From assembly GCF_000006565.2 (NCBI RefSeq), contig NC_031471.1:248001-312000 (forward strand): DNA of 64,000 nucleotides. The letters run 5' to 3'. Positions within the stretch are counted from its first letter, which is position 1. Each line of letters opens with the position of its first letter. Below the pieces are notes generated by a model, which had not been told where the DNA came from, did no database searches, and saw only the letters and a program-made list of their open reading frames with translations. Source of the DNA: Toxoplasma gondii ME49. Lineage: Eukaryota > Apicomplexa > Conoidasida > Eucoccidiorida > Sarcocystidae. Of this stretch, positions 12,418 through 27,300 are shown in pieces. The translations under genes and the position numbers were made by a program.

Positions 12418-15350
12418 GGTTAGCTCGCTGTCAAAGTACTTCCAACGGTTCTGCGCCAAGGACGTCTATAGCAAAATGAGTCTCGGAAAAAAAGTGTCGG
12501 GTTCGAGTCGATGTTGTGAACAAGAGTCTTGAGGGGCCCCACTCGACTTGGTGCCAAGCCTCAGGGGTAGAGTGAGTGTCCAGAGACGGGGAGTTTGAAA
12601 CCGCGCTTCGCACCTTACGGGCCCCACAAAAGTGCCGCCGTCTATTATTCATACTGCATCAGCGTCCCAGAGATCGATGCTGCACCCACTGCGACCTGCC
12701 ACCTCCGAGGCACTACACCAGCTTCAACCACAAACTGATATGCAGAGGGACATAGTGAGGAATCTTCACCCTACTGAGATGCCAGACAATCGAAGAACGT
12801 CCCTTTTCTGTAGTAGTCTTCCAGCAGCGTCGGCGGTAAGGTTTCTGTTCACCCTTTGCCTAGTGACTACTGGCATCACTGTCCACATCAGAAGTGTTCC
12901 ATCAGTGGGGCACTGGGAGGGTTGGTCAAGAAGCTGCACTTGTCTTCACAGGAGCCCTTGCCACGTTTACTCTTTTTCATCAGCGAGGCATGGTCACACC
13001 AACATCGTGCTGCTGGATTTGGAGAAGCTTTTATTGAGAATCTCTGTGTATGTGGTTCAGTGAGGCCGAGCGAGTGAAACAGCCGAGTTTGTCGATGATG
13101 CCCCTTTCTGCATTCCATATGACAGTAGCGTGTTCTAAAACTAATGGCAACGACGTTTACGCCTGTTTGGCTACCGTAAACTTACGTTCATGTTTGCAGC
13201 CTTGCTGACGCATGAAGCCGTATCCTAATTCTTGTTTCCAGTCACTTTCGCATAGGTGTCTCATTTTATCGGCTGCAACACAGACACTGATCCTCGTGTG
13301 TCATGCGGAAACCCTGCGTGGTGTCTGGAGGCTGCAAGTTCTGTCCAGGACTTCGCTACAAGAAGTATTGTGCCGAACGAGCTTGTTCCAAGTCCACACG
13401 AGATAGTTTGATATAACGTGGTTAATGAAACATCCGAAGTCCGTATCGGGACAATTACGCGTTAGAGACAAACAGGAAAAACTTACCCTATCTGCGTCAA
13501 CATTAATCTCTCATACCAAGCGACCACATCGCTGGAAAAGGAAGGACGTTGTGAGGATACCCAGTCAACTTCCCAGTTACTGGGAATGTCTTTTGCAGCA
13601 AACATTCGCAATTCCGTAAATAGCTGTATCCTCATACCTTCTTCCTTTTAACATATCAACGAGATGAACACGGCATCTCTGGTCTGACAAGTCCAAAATA
13701 TGAGAATCGTTGTAGAGTGAAGGTCATGCCGTGAACTTCAGTTGGTTTTTGGAGACCGGCGAGCGCGACTCACTATATTCGAGGTTACCGGTCCATGAAC
13801 AATATAACAATCAACTGAGCAAGATGCGTACTCTTTGGCAGCAGCAAGTCTCATTGTCTGATGCTTCCGGCAGTTGCTGAAGCACCGCATGCCACAAACA
13901 TTTAGATACCTACGCAGATACAGGAAAAAATTGGTTTATGAGACCCATGAACGGAAGTTGCACTCCACTAGCCTGACAGTTACATTGAGGCGGCGCTGGT
14001 TCCCATCAACCGGGCGCATGAAACTGTGTGGATTCTCCGATCCCCGAGAGTCCGCTTTCTTTCATGTACGCCTGACGTGCCACACCCGCTCGAGCTTTGG
14101 TCGATGCTCAGTGAGCCGAATAAAGAGTGAGTCTTACTCCTCGAAAGAGCATATCGTTCAGGATAGAAATACGTGGACGGAGCTATTTTTGCAAACAAAG
14201 AGTCGTTCTGTTGCACTTATATCTCTCACCTCGAAAATAGCCTCACTGACCAGGATATCTAGAGCTTGTTCCCCGAGCCACTTTTGGCAGCATGATGGCT
14301 TTCTCGAAATTGTTGAGCAAAAATGTCCTATATCTGATATACACAGTCATCTTTTGAGAGAGTTTCATGCCACCGTGAGGTGTGCTGGCAGGCACGAAGA
14401 AATGGTCGGTATCTCCGCACCGTCGCCTGAGGCAACCGCCAACAAAGCACAAATGCACACCACAATCTGAGACGATTTACGACAGATGAATCTTACACGG
14501 AGGGTGCGCGGACACTACCGTATGACAAATAACGAGGAAATTCGTTTATGCCCCACCGAGTTGACGAAATTCCTAATATATGTATATATATATATATATA
14601 TCCACTAGGGCTACTGGGGCTTGTGGCCGCTACGGTGGCCCCAGGTGACTTTGCAAAGTGACTGGGAGTAGAAAGGGGTGCTCACGGACGGTAGGCATCT
14701 ATTGTTCGGCTAAATCCACAACAGTACGCAAGAGTAAAAGTGTTCGAGAGTTCTGAAAAGCCTTGCTATCTCACAAAAGGTCTACTGGTCTCTCTCTTCC
14801 AGGTTGTGGTTCACTGTCCCACTGTCGGCGGGCTGTTTTTGGCTGGCACACAGCAGCTTTTCCGGTGGTGTGTGTCCTTTCACTCTGTGCTAGTGTTTGC
14901 CAGCCAACCAAGTCACTTAGTAATGCAAAAGTGACTAAGAGATTCAACGACGGTTGCCTCAGAGTATATTTGCGGTGCAACAACTCACGCAGGTGTTCGC
15001 AACGAATTCGTGATTGTGTGACTACTTTTCTCGTCTGAGCAACACGGACCACTGCTTAGCAGTGTGCTTTTTCCCCGAAATATGGCACGGTAGTGTGCTG
15101 CGAGAAGGTTATCCCTTCTTGCAACTTTTTAGGAATTTTGTTGATCATATTTCTCTTCCTGGCTTCAACTTAGCAATTGTGGGCACCACTTGGGTGTGGT
15201 TTCGGCGAACGCGTGTCTTTGGAGTGAGTGGCTCGCGCTTGCTCCCCGGTCGAGGACGGAGGCTGGCGAATTTCAGAGAAAACCAAACATGGATCAGAGC
15301 TTCATTTCATAGGCACTCCATGGCACCCTGGTCCATGTTTTGCTGGAGGG
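12418..15350. other. Intergenic region between p25-alpha and AP5B1
   Basis: This 2.9-kb stretch holds the 5' regions of two divergent genes. It contains an open frame at 13874-14470 (+) of about 198 codons, with no ATG near its start and no recognisable protein features, and a TA microsatellite near 14577. Another open frame at 12632-13063 also looks non-coding. I find no supported gene. Confidence 0.4.
14577..14601. repeat. TA dinucleotide microsatellite
   Basis: A run of alternating T and A with one G interruption, in intergenic DNA upstream of the AP5B1 gene. Similar tracts occur elsewhere in the window. Confidence 0.9.
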
Positions 15351-18300
15351 ATGCGACAGCCAGCATCGGCTTCATCAGCGGGGAACTGCCCTGTGTCTCA
15401 TTCAAGACACACAAACATGCCTCCGGCGGGTGGTTCGGAATCCCCTCGGGGAGAATCTGCCCTCTATAGAGGGTTAGGCTGGCCTCAGAGTCGGGAATCG
15501 GTTCATCAGATGCCCCAACAGAGTCGCCTCTCCCGGTTCACTGCTGCTTCTGGCCGGATGAGCCGAATGCACCCAGCGCAGTATCCACCCCATGGAAGCA
15601 GTAGACTACCGGGTGAAGCTGAGGTGTATCTACACGGCGAGGTGGGTGAGTGCAGCGAAGCTTGGCAAGAGCCATGCTCGCACTATCATTCCCTTCAGCT
15701 TCACCCTAGCCCTTTTGTATCGCCAGAACCGGGAAGCGTGCAAGACAGATCTGCAGTGCCTCATCCAGGCACTCGCGACCCGTATGACCAGCAGAGTTGT
15801 CCTTCAGCTGCAGAATGCTCGAGCAGCCGAGACCCTTTGCTCGGACCAAGCCAGAAGAACTCGTTTTCTTCAGGTTTCAGCCCGTCTCCAAAGGTTCAAC
15901 CGGTTCCGCCAGACTCTGCCCGCACCCGTTTTCTGTCGCCCACTGCCTGGGGTTCGCCCCAGCGTCCGCCTTCTGCTGCTCCGGCTTCGGCTCCCTGCCA
16001 AGACTCTGGACCTTCCCTGGGCGGGGCATCTGCGTCCTCTCCGCTGCTTTCCCGTCTGCTTCTGTCTATTCTGACGAGCCCCTCAGACACGACGCGAGTG
16101 GCCGCGCTGCTCCACCTCGAGGCGCACGCAGTCGAACTTCTCCCCGACACTCGCCGCCTCCATATGACCCTCACCGTTCTTGATGTCGTTCTCTGCAATG
16201 CAGTTCCCATTGCGGTCGTCGCGCTGGGTCCACACATTTCCGAACCATCCATGGCGCGCGTACCTCGCCAGCCTCGGGACTATCCTGCGGGGCCTCCCTT
16301 CTCGACTTTTCCCGATGTCCTTCATGGCGGCAAAGCCCATGCAGAAGTTTCTAAACAGGCCGGTGCAAGTGGCACTGCCGCGCCCACTTATAACGGCCCT
16401 CACGGCCAGCCTCTGTCGAGCGGGAACACGGAGGGACAGCGACTGAGCCGGACTCCCGGAGACTCGGAGAAGTCTTTCGCGCCGCAAGTAAAGGAAAGGC
16501 GAGACCCCAGTGACACTGTTTTCGGAGCAGATGCTGATCACTCTCTCCAAAAGCTGCCTGGGGCTTCACAGGCAGCTGCGCCTTCCAGGGGTGGCCCCGC
16601 GGGCGGCCGGAGGTCCTCGCGGTCGTCGGGGAGAGGGTCTGTCAGTTTTCAGGACGCATGCGATGATGTTGAGTTGCAAAACAATGTACCTCCTGCCTTC
16701 TTCGCCTCTCCTACTGGCCCCGCCGCAGGCAGCCACACACAGGTTGGGGCTGCGGGCCTGAGCCTGGAATCTGATGCGAGGACGGCGTTTGCATGCGCGC
16801 CGGGGGGTCGAGCATCTGTGGATGCCAGACACCTCGGCAAGCGCCTCGACGTCTCCCCCACAGACGAACTGTCCTCAGTTGTCCAAATCGACCTGATTAC
16901 GGACTCGCACTTTTTTTCTGAGGGCGCGCCAGGCGACTCTCTGGTCGAGACTCAGGAGCCTGTCGGGGACGACGCGGAGCCTGTGAGGCATGTGACTCTC
17001 GAGGCCGAGGCACGACTCGCAGCTCGGTCCAGAGCTGCGGTTTCGGCGCGCCGCACCGGAGCCGCTGACCTCAGTGCTGAGCGCGAAGCCTGGAGGCGGG
17101 GACTTTCGAGCGAAAGCGAAAACTGGGATGCTGAAGATGGTGAAGACAGTGAAGGCCGCGGCTGCGAGGCTCCGGCCAGTGCGCTTCGCGTCCGGGGACC
17201 AGTGGCAAAAACTGGCAGACCTGCAGCGACCCGCATGACCTCTCCTGTACGGAGCTCTCATGGGGACAACGGCCGTTTTTCTACAGAAGAAACGCGTCAC
17301 CACCGGCACCTGTCGCCTTCTTGCTATCCCCTTGGACCCGCTACAGGAGACTCTGCGACGCGCGGAGGCCAGCTGGAGACTCAGACGGACTCTCTGAGTC
17401 GTCAAAAGGATACGCGGAGAAATGGCGTTCACACGCCTCAGCCAGTGGCAGAACCGCATGCGTCGACTTCGTCTGGAGCTCGCCAGAGAGAGCGACTGCT
17501 GCGGTCCTTTGAGAACGTGACCCCTCCTGTCTCTTCGCTCAGAGGCGCAGGCGACTCCAGAGCGAAGGGTCCTTCGCAGTGGCCGAGGAAGCAAACGAAC
17601 GAGGGTGCAGAGCGCCAGCGCGAGAGCCTCCCCGCTTTCTGTCCCCGGCCTTCTGTGGTTGTCGGCCAGCCGTTCACCGCAGTCGCCCGCCTCGTCTGCA
17701 TGCAGGTCTACACTTCTGTCTGTGTCTGTTTGGACCTCGTTCTCATTTGCCCAGAGTGGGTCGAGAGACTCGTCGGACTCCTCCACTCCATTCTACGCCG
17801 CACCAGTGTCCACGAGGACGCTGTCTTCAGGAGCTACGCCTGCGACTGCCTCCAGGAGCTGGAACGAAATTGCCCAGGTCTGGGCTCCAGTCAGCGGTGG
17901 AGTTCCAGAGCTGATGAGCTTAGAACATGGAAAGATGTGCAAATCCGTCGTGGTCGTTTCTCCTCGGAAGCCAGCTGCTAGTCTTCGCGTCGGCAAAACG
18001 AGACGTCCACCAACTAGCTAATTTGATACGATCTTCTTTTTAGGCAGCACATGGTGTTTCAGATCCTATTGCGTTCATCATAAACTATTGAATCTTTACC
18101 ATATTCCGAAACACAGTTTCGGTGAAACAGGATTTACTAATCCGCTGCATGTATCACCATGCTTTCCTGCAGGTTTGCTCTCGACTTTCCTGGGACCAGA
18201 CTGGTTTGCGGGTCCGGGGCTTGTTTCCACGTTGAGCACGGCGACGCTTGACCGCCTGGCTTGCCAGAAGAAGGCGAACGCGTCTCTGTTTTCGGCTTCT

Positions 18301-21300
18301 CAAGCTGCAGAGTCGCGGGCTCCTTTCTACCTTCTCGATTTGCTCCAAACAGAACGGCAGCACGTGGCGGAAGCCTACGCGGGGCTTCTCGTCACAGCTG
18401 CAAGGCACACCACAGAGATGCTCGTTCAGGAAACTATCGAAGGCCTCCTCGAGACACGTCGAGACGCCGGCTGCAGCACCGCGGCCGAGGCTCCAAACGC
18501 ACTCCAGGCACCGCATGCAGCGAATGTAGCGCATGCATCGCGTCCAACAGACATGTGTACACGCGAGCGAAGTCCCGGTGGCCTGCGTATGAGCGACAGG
18601 GAGACAGACAGCGAGTTCCCGTCGTCGGGGCGTGGGCGCGAAGGGAACCGGGAGGTTTCACATGCAAATCTCTCGCCTTCGCTGGCAGAGGCTCACCTTC
18701 GGATGCAACAGCATTCAAGTCGATACTCGCCGACGTCTCTGCGTGACCAGCTGTGGGAGCCGCGGCCTGCCTTGGCGCGATCGGAAAGACAAAGAGCCTC
18801 GAATAGCCGAGATCGGACGCGAAGGCGAGACGCCAGTTTTCGCGTCGACCACAGCGACCCCTGTTTTCGAAGTGAGAAAAAAGTTACAACTCTAGAGAAA
18901 CTCCACAGATCTTAACCAGCTCTCGGAGTTCCTCGGAAGGTCGAAACCATCAATTGGTTCTCCATAGGTCGTGAGCGTTTGCTGGGTTTCCTCCTGAGAA
19001 ACGAGATGGACGTCCACATTCATACTTGTGTCCAGTGTAGGCCGCTATATCTCTCGCAACACGATTTCTTGCTTCACACAGGCACATCCGTTTCCAATGT
19101 AGTCTATGCCAACATCTTCCTTGGGCTCCCTAGAAGGCCTCCTCACCTTATCTTGTGCTTGTAGCCAATCGTATTCTTCGCCTGCGACTTGCCTGTCTTT
19201 TGCAGTTCCCCCCGTCGGTGTTTCGCTGGTGCCGCTGCTGCCTCTCGAGTTTCCGTCTTCCCTGGGGACTCGTCCCTCGACTTTCTCTGTCTCTGAGGAG
19301 TCTGAGGTTCTCTCCCTTTCTGCCGGCCCTCAGAGGGCCTTCTCTGCGACGATACACAATCCTCGTGATGCCTGCCTGTCTGCGGCGTCTTCGAACGCTT
19401 TCGGCTCACCAGGACATGCGTTTTCCTCGAGGCTCTCTGGACACGATGCTGTGCTCTGTGGGCGGTCGTCTTCCTCACATCACTGCAGCTTTGGAACTCC
19501 TTTCGACTTCCCGCCTCCTCGGCTGCCGCGGCGGTTCGTCACGAGTCTCCTCCGCGCTCTTGCCGTCGTTCTGGATGGATTCTGGTGGTTCGGCGAGTGG
19601 ATGCAACTCCACGTCGTGCGCAACCTCGTTTTTTTCTCCAGGTGAGGAAGCGGCTTCTTCACTGCCGATTAGTTCGTTGTTATGCGGGTCCAGACAGATC
19701 TGTCTACCTGTCTCGACCTGTGCCTCTATCTGTCTCCCTATGTCATTCTTGGCTTCTCGATATAGATCTCTATGTACGTCTGCGTTCGCTGTATACATTT
19801 ATCTCTACTCCCATCTCTCTATTACTGTATGTGTCTATCTGTGTCTCTTGCTGTCCGTCTTTCTTTTCACCTCCATCTCTCGATCTCTCTATCTCTCTGT
19901 ATGTCTCTAGCTCTCCACCTCCCCCCATCTGTCTAAATATAGAACTTGCTTCTTCCCTATGTGCGTGCGTTTGTACACTTCTAAAAGTGCAGCCATATAA
20001 ACAATGCATGCGTCCATATGTTTGTGTCTGACTCTGGGTCCGTATGTTTGTGGCCGTAGCACCGAGGGAATGTCGAAACATGCGAGAAGCTCAGGGAGTC
20101 TGGAAGAGTCGCCTCTGTGGTCGTTTGTTTTCTTGTTATCGACACTCATCGACAGACTGACGCCCTACACGCTAACAAACGATGCAAATTCTTTAACGTG
20201 AACTTTTCGGAGAAGAAAGTTCGACTCTGTTCTTCGCAGATTGCTCGGCCTCCCCCCCGCCGTCACAGTCGACCCGCTTCTGCCGCTCCTCTACTCAGAT
20301 CGACCGCCTTTAGTGCATGCGTTTCTTCGCTTGGTGGCAGAGTATCCTCACACCGTGAACAACGTAGTAGTGCAGCTCGTCCATCAGAAAGTCAAAGACC
20401 TCGCGACCAACTCCAGCCTCAAACTACACTTCCGCGTTCTCGCTCTCAGGTGAGTTCGCTGCACAGTGGGAGGGCCCTGCCAGAGAGCCGAAGAGGAGCG
20501 GCGACAAGGTAGAGAGAGGGGAGAAGAGAAAGGAAGGCCGAGGTCTCCAGAAGAAGGGAGAGGAAGAAGAGAGAGAGAGTGAAAGAGGAGAGAAGACCGC
20601 GATCACGACTGAAACAGCGAGAACACGGAGACCCCAGACGACAGGGTGAAAGGGTGCCAGAGTCCCGAAGCACAGAAAAAGGGAAAGAGACAGTGAGGGA
20701 ACAGGCGAAGAGAGGACCGAAGCAAGAATTCGAGAGAAACGACACTGTGGGGACGAGGATGGATACGCAGACACAGCGACGTAAACAGAGGGGAGAAGAA
20801 GAAAATCAAACGAGAAGTTGCACAGGCCAAACGCGGTAGAAAGGACGGAGACAAAATCGCCGTGGGTTGGGGTCTTCCAAGAAGATTTTGACGCGCTCCT
20901 GTTTCATGCCTTAACTGGATGCGAAAATCGACTGAAAAAGAATGCGTGCGACCCCGAGTCATCGCTTTCACGAACCCCTTCTCTTGTATGTATCAACGCT
21001 TCTTAAATATTGGGCGCTTGATTGCTGTACATCCGTACTCAGGTGTGTTATCATATCTGTTGTCTTTTTGCTCATGAGTTCTTGTCTCTTGCGTCATATC
21101 CTCTCCGTTGCATTCCTTCGTCCTGTCCCCTCTTATTCTGTTTCTTTCTCTTCTCTTCTGTGCGTGTCTCGACTCCTTGCACTCTTTTGTTTGTCTCTGT
21201 CTTTCCCCTCCCTGTGTTTCGCTTCATCTCAACGCTTCCTCCTCTCTCTTTCCCTCTTTCTTCTCTACCCTTTCCGCTCTTTCTCCATCTCTTCACTGGC

Positions 21301-24300
21301 TGTGATCTTGGCGGTGCAGGTGGCTCATGGCTCTGTTCGACCTCCCTCTCTTAGCGCCGCTTTTCTTTCGCTCTCCGCCTGCTTTTCTGTACCCGTCTGC
21401 GGGCGACAGCACCGAAGTCAAAGAGCAGCTCCTGCAGCTTCTTCTCATCTACTACCACCGCCGTGGGCGCTATCTGTCACGAGCGCTGCAGTCGGCTTCA
21501 GCTCCTCTCGTATCTGCTGAGCAGTCTGAGAGGTTCTTGCCCTTGTCCACTCAGGCGCTTCTCCCCCCTTCTTCGCCTGCGTCTCTCCCACAAACCTCAT
21601 GCGCCTCTCGCCTCTCCTCCGGCCAACCTGACTCGAGGGTGGACGGGAGCGAAGCGGATCGATTTGAGGACGTTTTTCCGTCCTCGAATCCTCTCTTCTG
21701 TCTCCCTAGTTCCCGCACTCGACTCGCTCTCTCTCGTCTGGACTCAAACTACAAACCAGACACTCCGCATTCATCCGCGGGGGGCTTCGAGTTCTGCGGC
21801 CCGCCGGTAACTGCACACTGGCCCCCGCAGGGCGCCTCGAGGTCCGGGTGTACGTACACCCCAGGGGTCGAGGCGGCTGTCTTTGTGGTGGGACTGCCAG
21901 AGAACCTTCTGGACGTCTGTGAAGTTCTCCAGGAGTTTCGGTACAGCACCGGTCCTGTCGGCGCGCATGCAGTTGTTTACCGCTTTCTGCTTCGCCTTCT
22001 CCAATTTCCAGGCCAGCCGCTCCGGGAGAAGGTCCACGCTTTCATCTGCGAGCAACTCAGGTTCGTTTTCTCCACTTGTATTGTTCTGGCCAGGATAGAA
22101 CTGCGACGAGTGCGACGTTTCGTCGAGCTTTTGAAGGTCTGTGTGTACCGGATCCCGGTTTGTCGTCGCCTGCTGTCCGCCGTTTGTGCGTGTTTCTTCT
22201 TCCTGCCTCCACTCGTTTTTCTTCTGTCTTTTCTCTTCGATTCTTCTTTGTTTTCCACGGTTTCCTTTCCTCGGTTTCCCTTCGCAGTCTTCTCTTTCCA
22301 TCCATCTGGCTTTGCCTCCCAGTCGCGTCCTTTCTGCCTCGAGTGGATGTGCGTTGTTCTCCCTCTTAGCTGCCCTCCCGCATTTCCGCCGATCCTCGCT
22401 TCCTCTCCGTTGTTCTTTACCCTTCAAATGAAGAAGCGACTCTGTGAGAGTAGAAAAACGCCGAGACGCGCAACTGACAGAGAGACCTGGCGACGGACTG
22501 CATGCTCGTGTCTCTTCCACTCGTCTCTCTCACTCGCGTCTGTCATGCCAACCTACTTTTGTGTCGCGTTTAACGTACTTTGTCGGGCCTCTGTGGGTTT
22601 CGCGTCTCTGTTCACCTCAGGTCGCAGCCTGCGATGCTGATGACGAGCACCCTGGCTCTTCTCCACCACTTGTCGAACTGTCGCTCTGCTCCCGTCTCAC
22701 CTCCGCCGCAGGAGTTGCTGGACTTTTCGGGAAGCGAGTGCTGGTGGCGCCGCGCCGTCGAGTCCCATGCGGCAGTCGCCTACTCGCTGCTTCTCTCGCT
22801 CGGGGACTTCGTCAAGCGCCTGGAGCCGCCCTCGCACATTCCGCAGTTTTTTCCGCTGCTGCTGCGCCTGGCGATCGAGCCGGTCGTCCAACCCCACATC
22901 GTTCTGCGGGCTCTGCACCGACTCGTCGACGTCTCTGCCAAGGCGCCGAGAACCGCGCCAGCCGACGACCGACACCAGTGGGAAGTCGGCATGAAAATCC
23001 TCGCCATTTGTAGGCAGGTAAAAGCTGCACATGCGGACCGACAAACAACGGTTCTTTTCCCTTCTCCCCAAAGGTAGAACTCGGTGCCTGCGCAGCAACA
23101 CAAATACCAACTGTTGTCCTTGGTCCATGCCATCCGGCCAAGGATACATGCTTACATAAATACATACTTATTACATGCATATTAGTTTATACGGGCATCT
23201 CTGTCCAAACATATATGTGTATGTATATATATGTGTGTGTATGTAAGTGTGGAGATAAATATGGTGTATGCATGTAACACATGCAGTTCGTATCTTGAGG
23301 CTTTCCTTTTTTTCCTTTCGGTTCCTCTTCCACTTTTGTTTCCTGTGAAACCGAATGAGCTGGAGTCGAGGGGGGTCGGTCGCGCCTGTTGTTTGTCGCG
23401 TTCCCCTGCGTTCTTCAAGTCTTTTTTGTCTCTTGTTTTTCGTTCTCAGGTTCTCATCACACACAGCCAGGCGGCGCTGTACGAGGGTCTAAGCCGTCTG
23501 CTGCTGGAGCTCGCAGAAGCTACGCCGTGCATCGATTTACGAGACAATGCCATTCTTCTGCTCAAGGTTTTCGCGCATGCAAGCCAGCGTCCTCTCAGTA
23601 CGTTCAGCGGCCGAGCCGCCAGGACGTTGTGGTTATATATAGCGAAGGATTGCCGCACCTCGACCTGGAAGTTGTGTCTCAAGTGTCACCGCAGCCTTCT
23701 CTGTTTGGGGTTCTTGCGCCTTACCTTTGTCCCTCGTTTTCCCCGTTCCTCGTCGTCTCGGTGTGAGCCTCTGGTCGACGTGGTTGCATATCATTGGGTC
23801 GGTCCTTGAAGAACTTGAAGAAGAGCTGGTTGTTTTCTTCCTTCACTTGGAACGTCTTCTACCCTTCTTCTCTCCGCTTCTTTGGAGTCTCCTGGGTCTC
23901 CATTTGACTTTTCCTCTTTGAATGTCTTGTGTTTGCTTCTTCGCCGTCTCTCTTGTCCGTCCTCGGTGAAGATAAGGCGCTGCGCCTTTCGGTGGATGCG
24001 GCACACGATGTGGTTTCCCTTCTCGTCTCACTCGTTTCCCCGTCCGCTTCTTTTCTTGGAGTGACCCTTCACCACGCTCGCTTCCCCTCGCACTTCGCGA
24101 TTACGGACCTCTGTTGTCTGGCGTTCTCCCGACTTTTTCAGAGTCGCTTTTGACTCGCGGGGACCACCAGCTGCTGCCTTTGATGCGGAGACACCTGACC
24201 TGTGTCTTCCCCTGCACGTATCGGTGAGTGTATTTCTCGTCCGTTTTCCACGGAGAAAAACAAAGGCGAGAGAGAGAAAGAGATGTCGAAGGGCGAGAAC

Positions 24301-27300
24301 GGAAGGAAGGCAGACTGAGTAAGGGAGAAGCTTTTACTGGGGAGATCGATCGGCATTCGGACGCCGGATGACATGAGCCTGACAAGGAGGGAGGGGTGGG
24401 GACCCGCGCGGAGTAGACCCACAGTATTTGCTTTCTGCTGGAGTTGACTGCATGCGTTTTCTCTGAAGCGACTTGCCAAGCCCAGAATAGACTCACTCAG
24501 AGAGGTTAGTTCACAGCCTCTGCAGAACCGACAGTCAGAGAGACAAGATCCGACGAAGACTGTGTCCTGGGGGTGTGGCGTGTGTGTATGCAGAGTTGAG
24601 GGTCCGCTGCCCTTTTTAACTCTGGAGAAGTCGCGGAGAGAGAGAAGAGAAATGTGTGGCTTGTCTGATCACCAGGCGGCCTTCTTCCTGTCTACAGCCT
24701 TCTCCTCTGCAGGCGAAGAAGACCCGATGGCAGACGTCTTTGCGTGTTTCGATAAGACTCGAGGAACTCCTTCGTGGCATGTTCTGGAGGGATTCGCCTC
24801 TTCCTTTTCTTCTGAGGAAAGAAGGTCGAACCCCGGAGGGAGACGAGGCAGTTCGCTTTCCAGAGAAACAGCAGAAATGCAGAGCACAGGCGGTGGGGCG
24901 GAGGTCGGGGGAGAAGACCAGCTGACCGCGTACGAGAGACTCTGTTTCTCGGCATTCGAGAAATTCTACGCCTCCTGCTACGAGTCAGACGACAAAACAA
25001 TCGCTCTTCTCAACACGATGCATGCGCACTCGGGACACCACACCCAAGGACGCATGTGGCGCCGCGCGGCTTCTGCGGCCGCAGATGCTTTTCCACAACT
25101 TGGGCGAAACGCGGTACGTCGTTGTATGTTGTCTGGGGGGGTTGCATGCACTTTGAAACATTTACTGGCTTAACATTTGGGGCTTGCTTCGTGGGGACGG
25201 TGCTGTGCTTCCTTCTGCTGCATGCAAGGCAAAGCCATCGGGAGACGAAATGATAGTGCCATGTGTGCGACGGTTTATCTCCAAGAGAATAAGGGCTCTG
25301 GCGTCCGGAAGCTCTTCGCAACAGTCTTTTTCCTGTCGCTCTGCGCCCGGCTGCTGCAGATCTGCGCATCCTCTCCGTTGATTGTTCCTCCGGCGTCCAC
25401 ATGCAAAGACGGCCTTTCCTCTTCTCCACACCCTCGCGCGGACATGTCTCTTCTTTCCCCCTCAAAAGCCCCTCCCTCTGCTTGTCCCAGTTCGCACACT
25501 CACTTGTGTCCGTCGCCGTCGCTCTCTACATTTCCAGGAGCCACCTTGATGGCGGTGAATCGCTACCGCGCATTCGTCGCAGGGACTCCGTTCTTCATTC
25601 GCATTCCCTTTTGTCTGCGTTTTAAAGCCAAGAGGAACTTCAGTAGGGTCCCCCCCGTTCGGCCGTCGGACCTCAGTGCCTCCCCGGCTTCTCCAAAGGA
25701 AAGTTTGCGTTCGGCAAACGCGTCTGTCGGCACTTCTTCTAAGTATGACGCGCCTCGCGGAGCCGCCGTGAGAGCCAGGAACGATCAGCGGGCAAACAGG
25801 GGCGTCCGGGGCTCGAGGGGTGAGGTGTACCTACACCCGGAGGACGGCGGCTTGTTGGACGAACGAGCGGCCTCCAGCGCACACCGCAATTGTGCGCGCG
25901 ATTCAAAGCGAGCGGCAGAAGGTTCGGATATTTCGAGCCGCCACGTACCTCCACCCGTGGAGGGAAGGCGGGCAGACCGAAAAGGTTTCCTGGATGACGA
26001 AGAAGGGAAGTTGACACCAGGGGCTGGACCTTGTGTGCACGGAAAACAGACCAGGCACACGACTCTCGACAGTGTCGGCGACTTGCCTCTTTTGACAGAG
26101 CTCTATGGAATTGAGTTGATTTTCAGCCACGCTGAGGACTACGCGCCCATGCGAAGTGTCCGCTTACCTTTCCTGCAAGATGGGTCTCTCCTCTCTCACG
26201 CGGGCGGCTCTGAAGGACCGTGGGGACTCGAAGAAGAGGACGAATCCGATGCCGACGAGGAGAACGGCCATGTCTTCCCATTCATGTACAAACTCGTGCT
26301 CAAGTAAGGAACGAAAACTCTGATGTGGACTGGAATGGAACGGGGCTCAGGAAGAGGCGGCTTCGGATACGCTTTGCAGGGATAAAACTATCGAGAGGAG
26401 AGGGGAAACTAGAAACAGGCAGAGCTGCTTCGTCAATGTATGGGTCCGACAGAAAGTAATTACAGAAATTTTAGAGGAAGAGTCTATTGCTAAGAAGGGC
26501 GGTCGTGGAGCCTCCTAGACAATGCAGACTGCGATGTCGAGCACAACATGTCAGCCGCAAGGTCGTTCGTCTGCTCCGGCAACTGCGAGTGCCGGGGCAT
26601 TAATAAGGCTGGCTGTCGGGTGTCCCAATGTTACACTAGATACGTTTTCATGTTAACTTTCTAGAGACCATGGGAACGAAGGCAACAGGCAACTCCGCTC
26701 ATGGAGGTCAAAGAGCGACAGATTGTCTCGAAAACTTTCTTACCCCAGTTCCAGCTGCCATTAGGAATAGGCTTGACGACGAACTCGATAAATCATCGGT
26801 TCCTTGTCACTCGTTGGTGTTGTGTTTGCATGCAGACTGCAGCCGCAACAGCCCGTACCCGCTAGCGTGGCCGTGGATGTACGGTTCAACGATGCCACAG
26901 GCTCACTTTTTTTCGGTCAGCTGGAGACGTTCTCTGTTTCGTTTCAAGACCTATTCTTGCCCGTAAGACCTACGAGTGTCTCGGTGTCTATCCAGGACGT
27001 TACAGGTCTGACCTAAACCCAGAATCGCGAGGCAAGGGGAAACGGGGCGAGTCATTTTCTGGTGCACGACTCCCCGACTCGTGTGGAAGACGCTGTCTGT
27101 TTAGAAAGGTGTCGCAATACCATACGGAAATTGCCGTAGGAAGTCGCTCAGGCGTGCTGCATACTGTACAGACCGTCGAGTATTTGGTGAGACATTTTAC
27201 GACGAAATACCCCGCAGACAACTTCCCCTATGTCCACTGTGGCACCAACAACGCGTCTGGTACTGCAGAACTTCAGGCACGCATATATATTCATCCGGCC

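Noticed and set aside
13874..14470. 198-codon plus-strand open frame in the intergenic region
   Set aside because: There is no ATG near its start, no splice partners and no recognisable motif. It is kept only as a note in the intergenic entry.
16875..17786. 303-codon minus-strand frame
   Set aside because: It is antisense to AP5B1 exon 1 and shows no domain or splice support.
19640..20030. Open frames with Leu/Ser/Cys-rich sequence in the CT-rich tract
   Set aside because: They are low-complexity reads of pyrimidine repeats inside an AP5B1 intron.
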